Source: UBA1479 sp038109305
Lineage (GTDB): Bacteria > Pseudomonadota > Alphaproteobacteria > Rhodospirillales > Casp-alpha2
Length of the DNA stretch: 64,000 nt
Assembly (NCBI GenBank): GCA_038109305.1
Contig: JAYNIR010000003.1
Location: 142,763-206,762 of the forward strand
Reading direction: 5' to 3'
The notes below the pieces were generated by a model. It saw only the letters and a program-made list of their open reading frames with translations. It was not told the origin of the DNA and searched no databases. Positions 61,915 through 64,000 of the stretch are shown here, one piece after another (within the stretch, counting starts at the first letter, position 1; every line of letters begins with the position of its first letter). The translations under genes were made by a program, and so were the position numbers.

Positions 61915-62553
61915 TTATTGCTCCGGCAGGTAATGTTCCTGCCACTTCAAGACAATGTTGAAGCTAACAGTCACCCGGGTCTCCTTGGATAGGTTCGGGT
62001 GGATGAAATGGTTGAGCCATGCCGGCCACATCATCAATAACCCCGGTTCCGGCAACACCGTGAATTCCGGGTCGACGTAGGGGTCGCCCTTGATCGACAT
62101 CATGTTGATGCCCGGGCGCGGATCATAGAACGTAATGTGCGACGGCCGCAGATCGTTCCGCGTGCGCATGGGTTCCCGCCCTTCCGGGATTTTCAGGTAA
62201 TAGGTGCCCGACAGGTACGCCCCCGGATGATTGTGCGCGTCGTGGTAATCGCCTAGCCGGTTGATGTTGGGCCAGCCCTGAACTGTCCACCTGACGTCGT
62301 AATTAATGCCGATGGAGCCGAGGTACTCGACCACCGCGCCATTTACGTGTACGCGGAGCCAGTTGACCGGCGCCTCGTCCTTATTGAAAAAATCCGGCGC
62401 CAGATAGTTGGTGGTGAGGTTCTTGTTCGCCCGCTCCATATCGCGGATCAGCTTGACCAACGCCTGGGTCGGTTCTTCGAACGCCGGCAGGTGCTTGCGC
62501 AGCAGTTTGGTCGGCCACAGATCAATGATGCCGTCGGGCTGACGTTCGCTCAT
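61915..62553 (-). CDS. 2OG-Fe(II) oxygenase family protein (TIGR02466-like)
   Basis: A 212-aa double-stranded beta-helix protein. It shows IIDLWPTKLLRKHLP at the start, HDAHNHPGAYLSGTYYLKIP with the iron-binding His/Asp region, PEPGLLMMWPAWLNHFIHPN with the distal His, and ETRVTVSFNIVL with the 2-oxoglutarate Arg. This is the TIGR02466 type seen in proteobacteria and phages; substrates are unknown. It is monocistronic here. Confidence 0.8.
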   Translation of the reverse strand: MSERQPDGIIDLWPTKLLRKHLPAFEEPTQALVKLIRDMERANKNLTTNYLAPDFFNKDEAPVNWLRVHVNGAVVEYLGSIGINYDVRWTVQGWPNINRLGDYHDAHNHPGAYLSGTYYLKIPEGREPMRTRNDLRPSHITFYDPRPGINMMSIKGDPYVDPEFTVLPEPGLLMMWPAWLNHFIHPNLSKETRVTVSFNIVLKWQEHYLPEQ

Positions 62554-62589
62554 GGCAAAGCTTTGGCGCGCATGGTATGGGTTGGGGCG

Positions 62590-62748
62590 TCAGAGACAGC
62601 CGACCGAGAGGGCAACCCCCTCGACCAGAAGCTGGCTGTTCACGGCCACGCTTTGGGTCAGCACAAAGGCCGCCGCGTCGCGGATTTGCGGCGCCAGAAG
62701 CGCCAGCGCCAAGCCGATCACGCCGAATTTAACGGAACGCCATTTCAT
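62590..62748 (-). CDS. Small single-helix membrane peptide (52 aa), doubtful
   Basis: A short frame from ATG at 62748 (MKWRSVKFGVIGLALALLAPQ) that encodes one hydrophobic helix, then AAAFVLTQSVAVNSQLLVEG. No clear ribosome site precedes it, and two further in-frame starts lie just upstream. It is included because the hydrophobic pattern is coherent; it may still be chance. Confidence 0.35.
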   Translation of the reverse strand: MKWRSVKFGVIGLALALLAPQIRDAAAFVLTQSVAVNSQLLVEGVALSVGCL

Positions 62749-62843
62749 GACCATAATAATATGGCTGATTGCCGCCAATTCCAAGGGACGATAGTCTATC
62801 TTAAGCGCCTGGGGAGCGCGCCGCGCGGTCAGGGAGAGGCCCG

Positions 62844-63500
62844 ATGTTTTCGCTGCTAAACCATTCAAACAAAGGCTTAATGCCCAAGCCCGATCAGGCC
62901 CTGCCGGGCCGGGAGCGGCCTATTCCGTCGCCGGAGCATCATTTCGTCAACGGCAACCGGATCAAACCGCCGTTCCCGGACGGCATGGACACGGCCATCT
63001 TCGGCATGGGCTGTTTCTGGGGGGCGGAACGCATGTTCTGGAAAACCCCGGGCGTTTATGCGACGGCGGTCGGCTACGGCGCGGGCTACACGCCCAATCC
63101 GACCTATCAGGAAGTCTGCACAGGTCTGACCGGCCATAACGAACTGGTCCTGGCTGTGTTCGACACGGCGTCGGCGACGTTCGAAGACATGCTGAAGGTG
63201 TTTTGGGAAAATCATGACCCGACCCAGGGCATGCGCCAGGGCAACGACCGGGGGACACAGTACCGGTCGGGCATCTACGTGAATTCGCCCGAACAGCGGA
63301 TAGGGGCGGAGGCCTCGAAGGCGGAATTCCAAAAAGGCCTGTCGAAAGCTGGCTACTGCAAGATCACGACGGAGATCAAAGACGAGGGCCCGTTTTATTA
63401 CGCCGAGGAAGTCCACCAGCAATACCTGGCGAAAGTGCCGAACGGCTATTGCGGGCTCGGCGGCACCGGCGTTTCCTGCCCCATCGGGCTGAAAGCCTGA
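62844..63500 (+). CDS. msrA: Peptide methionine-S-sulfoxide reductase MsrA
   Basis: Repairs oxidised methionine (S isomer). The 218-aa product has the catalytic GMGCFWGAERMFWKTPGVYATAVGYGAGYTPNPTYQEVCTGLTGHNE. It also shows FWENHDPTQGMRQGNDRGTQYRSGIY and a C-terminal Cys pair region (PNGYCGLGGTGVSCPIG) for recycling. The start at 62844 follows AGGGAGAGG. It is convergent with the cold-shock gene, and the shared bidirectional terminator lies between them. Confidence 0.96.
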   Translation: MFSLLNHSNKGLMPKPDQALPGRERPIPSPEHHFVNGNRIKPPFPDGMDTAIFGMGCFWGAERMFWKTPGVYATAVGYGAGYTPNPTYQEVCTGLTGHNELVLAVFDTASATFEDMLKVFWENHDPTQGMRQGNDRGTQYRSGIYVNSPEQRIGAEASKAEFQKGLSKAGYCKITTEIKDEGPFYYAEEVHQQYLAKVPNGYCGLGGTGVSCPIGLKA

Positions 63501-63543
63501 GGCGACGTCCTGCCGCCCGGGTGGTCGCCCGTTCCAGAAAAAC

Positions 63544-63571
63544 AAAAGGGCGGTCACCGACCGCCCTTTTT
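63544..63571. terminator. Bidirectional intrinsic terminator between msrA and the cold-shock gene
   Basis: A 12-bp perfect stem (AAAAGGGCGGTC / GACCGCCCTTTT) with a 3-base loop. It is followed by T on the plus strand (CCCTTTTTAATTC) and by TTTTGTTTTT on the minus strand, so it can end both msrA and the cold-shock transcript. Confidence 0.92.
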
Positions 63572-63595
63572 AATTCACGTCGGCAGACGGTGAGG

Positions 63596-63805
63596 TCAGC
63601 CGGTGACTTTCAGGTTTTCCGCCGCTTTCTTGCCGTCGCGGCCCGCGACCAGCTCGAATTCGACTTTCTGACCTTCGGTCAGCGTCGAAAGACCGGAGCG
63701 CTCAACCGCGCTGATGTGGACGAACGCGTCAGCGCCGCCGTCTTCCGGCTGGATGAAACCAAAACCCTTGGTGGGGTTAAACCACTTCACAGTGCCCTTT
63801 GTCAT
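63596..63805 (-). CDS. Cold-shock domain protein
   Basis: A 69-aa single-CSD protein that binds single-stranded nucleic acid and acts as an RNA chaperone. RNP1 is KGFGFI and RNP2 is AFVHIS, in the order TKGTVKWFNPTKGFGFIQPED and DAFVHISAVERSGL. The start at 63805 is set by AAGGA about six bases upstream; a longer frame has no support. The upstream 195 bases to the window end are unannotated and may include the long leader typical of csp genes. Whether it is cold-inducible cannot be said. Confidence 0.94.
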   Translation of the reverse strand: MTKGTVKWFNPTKGFGFIQPEDGGADAFVHISAVERSGLSTLTEGQKVEFELVAGRDGKKAAENLKVTG

Positions 63806-64000
63806 AACTTGTCCTTTCACGACATATAAATGACGGCCCGCGCACCGATGCGTCGGACCGAGGGTAACGTTCATACTGTCGGGAAGGTAACTTGATTGCC
63901 GCCTGGGGCGGGAAAACACAATTACGACAACGACTTCTAAACGCGGCGAGACCATAGCCGTTTCTGCAAACTTGGCAAGATTTTTCTGCGCGCGGGGGTT

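Overview
The window reads as a chromosomal segment of an alphaproteobacterium, most likely of the Rhodospirillales or a related marine or soil lineage. The support is the fourteen-gene nuoA-N operon running into birA, coaX, an RNase J gene and mce, the proS/lolCD block, the tig-clpP-clpX-lon-hupB chaperone/protease run, an Aap-type amino acid transporter, an imuA-imuB-dnaE2 mutasome cassette with an alphaproteobacterial LexA box, and high G+C (above 60 percent by eye). I see no phage, insertion sequence, CRISPR array or plasmid backbone, and I did not find a convincing new multi-gene system. The most interesting items are small: gene remnants, an in-frame chimera, a metallochaperone/histidine-gene overlap and a tRNA fragment.

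Layout. 1-2576 (+): the end of a sensor kinase, a FixJ-type regulator, a DsrE-like periplasmic protein and the sulfur carriers SoxY and SoxZ. 2583-6865 (-): proS, a DJ-1/PfpI protein, lolC, lolD and a broken ridA. 7388-25818 (-): nuoA to nuoN followed by birA, coaX, rnj, mce and a DUF1467 gene, most of them overlapping or separated by a few bases. 26131-26656: a tRNA-Asp remnant, tRNA-Asp and tRNA-Val. 26788-33764 (-): tig, clpP, clpX, lon and hupB, with clear intrinsic terminators after lon and hupB. 34133-35790 (-): tRNA-Leu and nnr. 36009-43012 (+): a frameshifted histidine kinase, then the SOS-controlled imuA-imuB-dnaE2. 43182-52383: accessory metabolism (DUF302, CopD-like, Nudix, enoyl-CoA hydratase, cysteine synthase, mercaptopyruvate sulfurtransferase, a TcuA-like flavoprotein, TauD-like dioxygenase, GFA protein, racemase-like protein, SDR). 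52414-56778 (-): aapJQMP. 57022-64000: metC, hisI overlapping a COG0523 GTPase, a MarC/cupin chimera, a frameshifted LysR gene, small ORFs, a 2OG oxygenase, msrA and a cold-shock protein.

How the genes work together. Complex I and its downstream cofactor genes form one long co-directional unit. The trigger factor, ClpXP, Lon and HU genes form a protein-quality-control block. ImuA, ImuB and DnaE2 make the damage-inducible translesion machinery, and their promoter carries GAAC-N7-GAAC. Sulfur handling recurs (soxYZ/dsrE, cysK, sseA, metC, tauD, msrA), although the genes are scattered. At least three genes are broken (ridA, a histidine kinase, a LysR regulator) and one ORF looks like a deletion-made fusion, so parts of the accessory DNA are decaying; sequencing error cannot be excluded for the two single-frame shifts.
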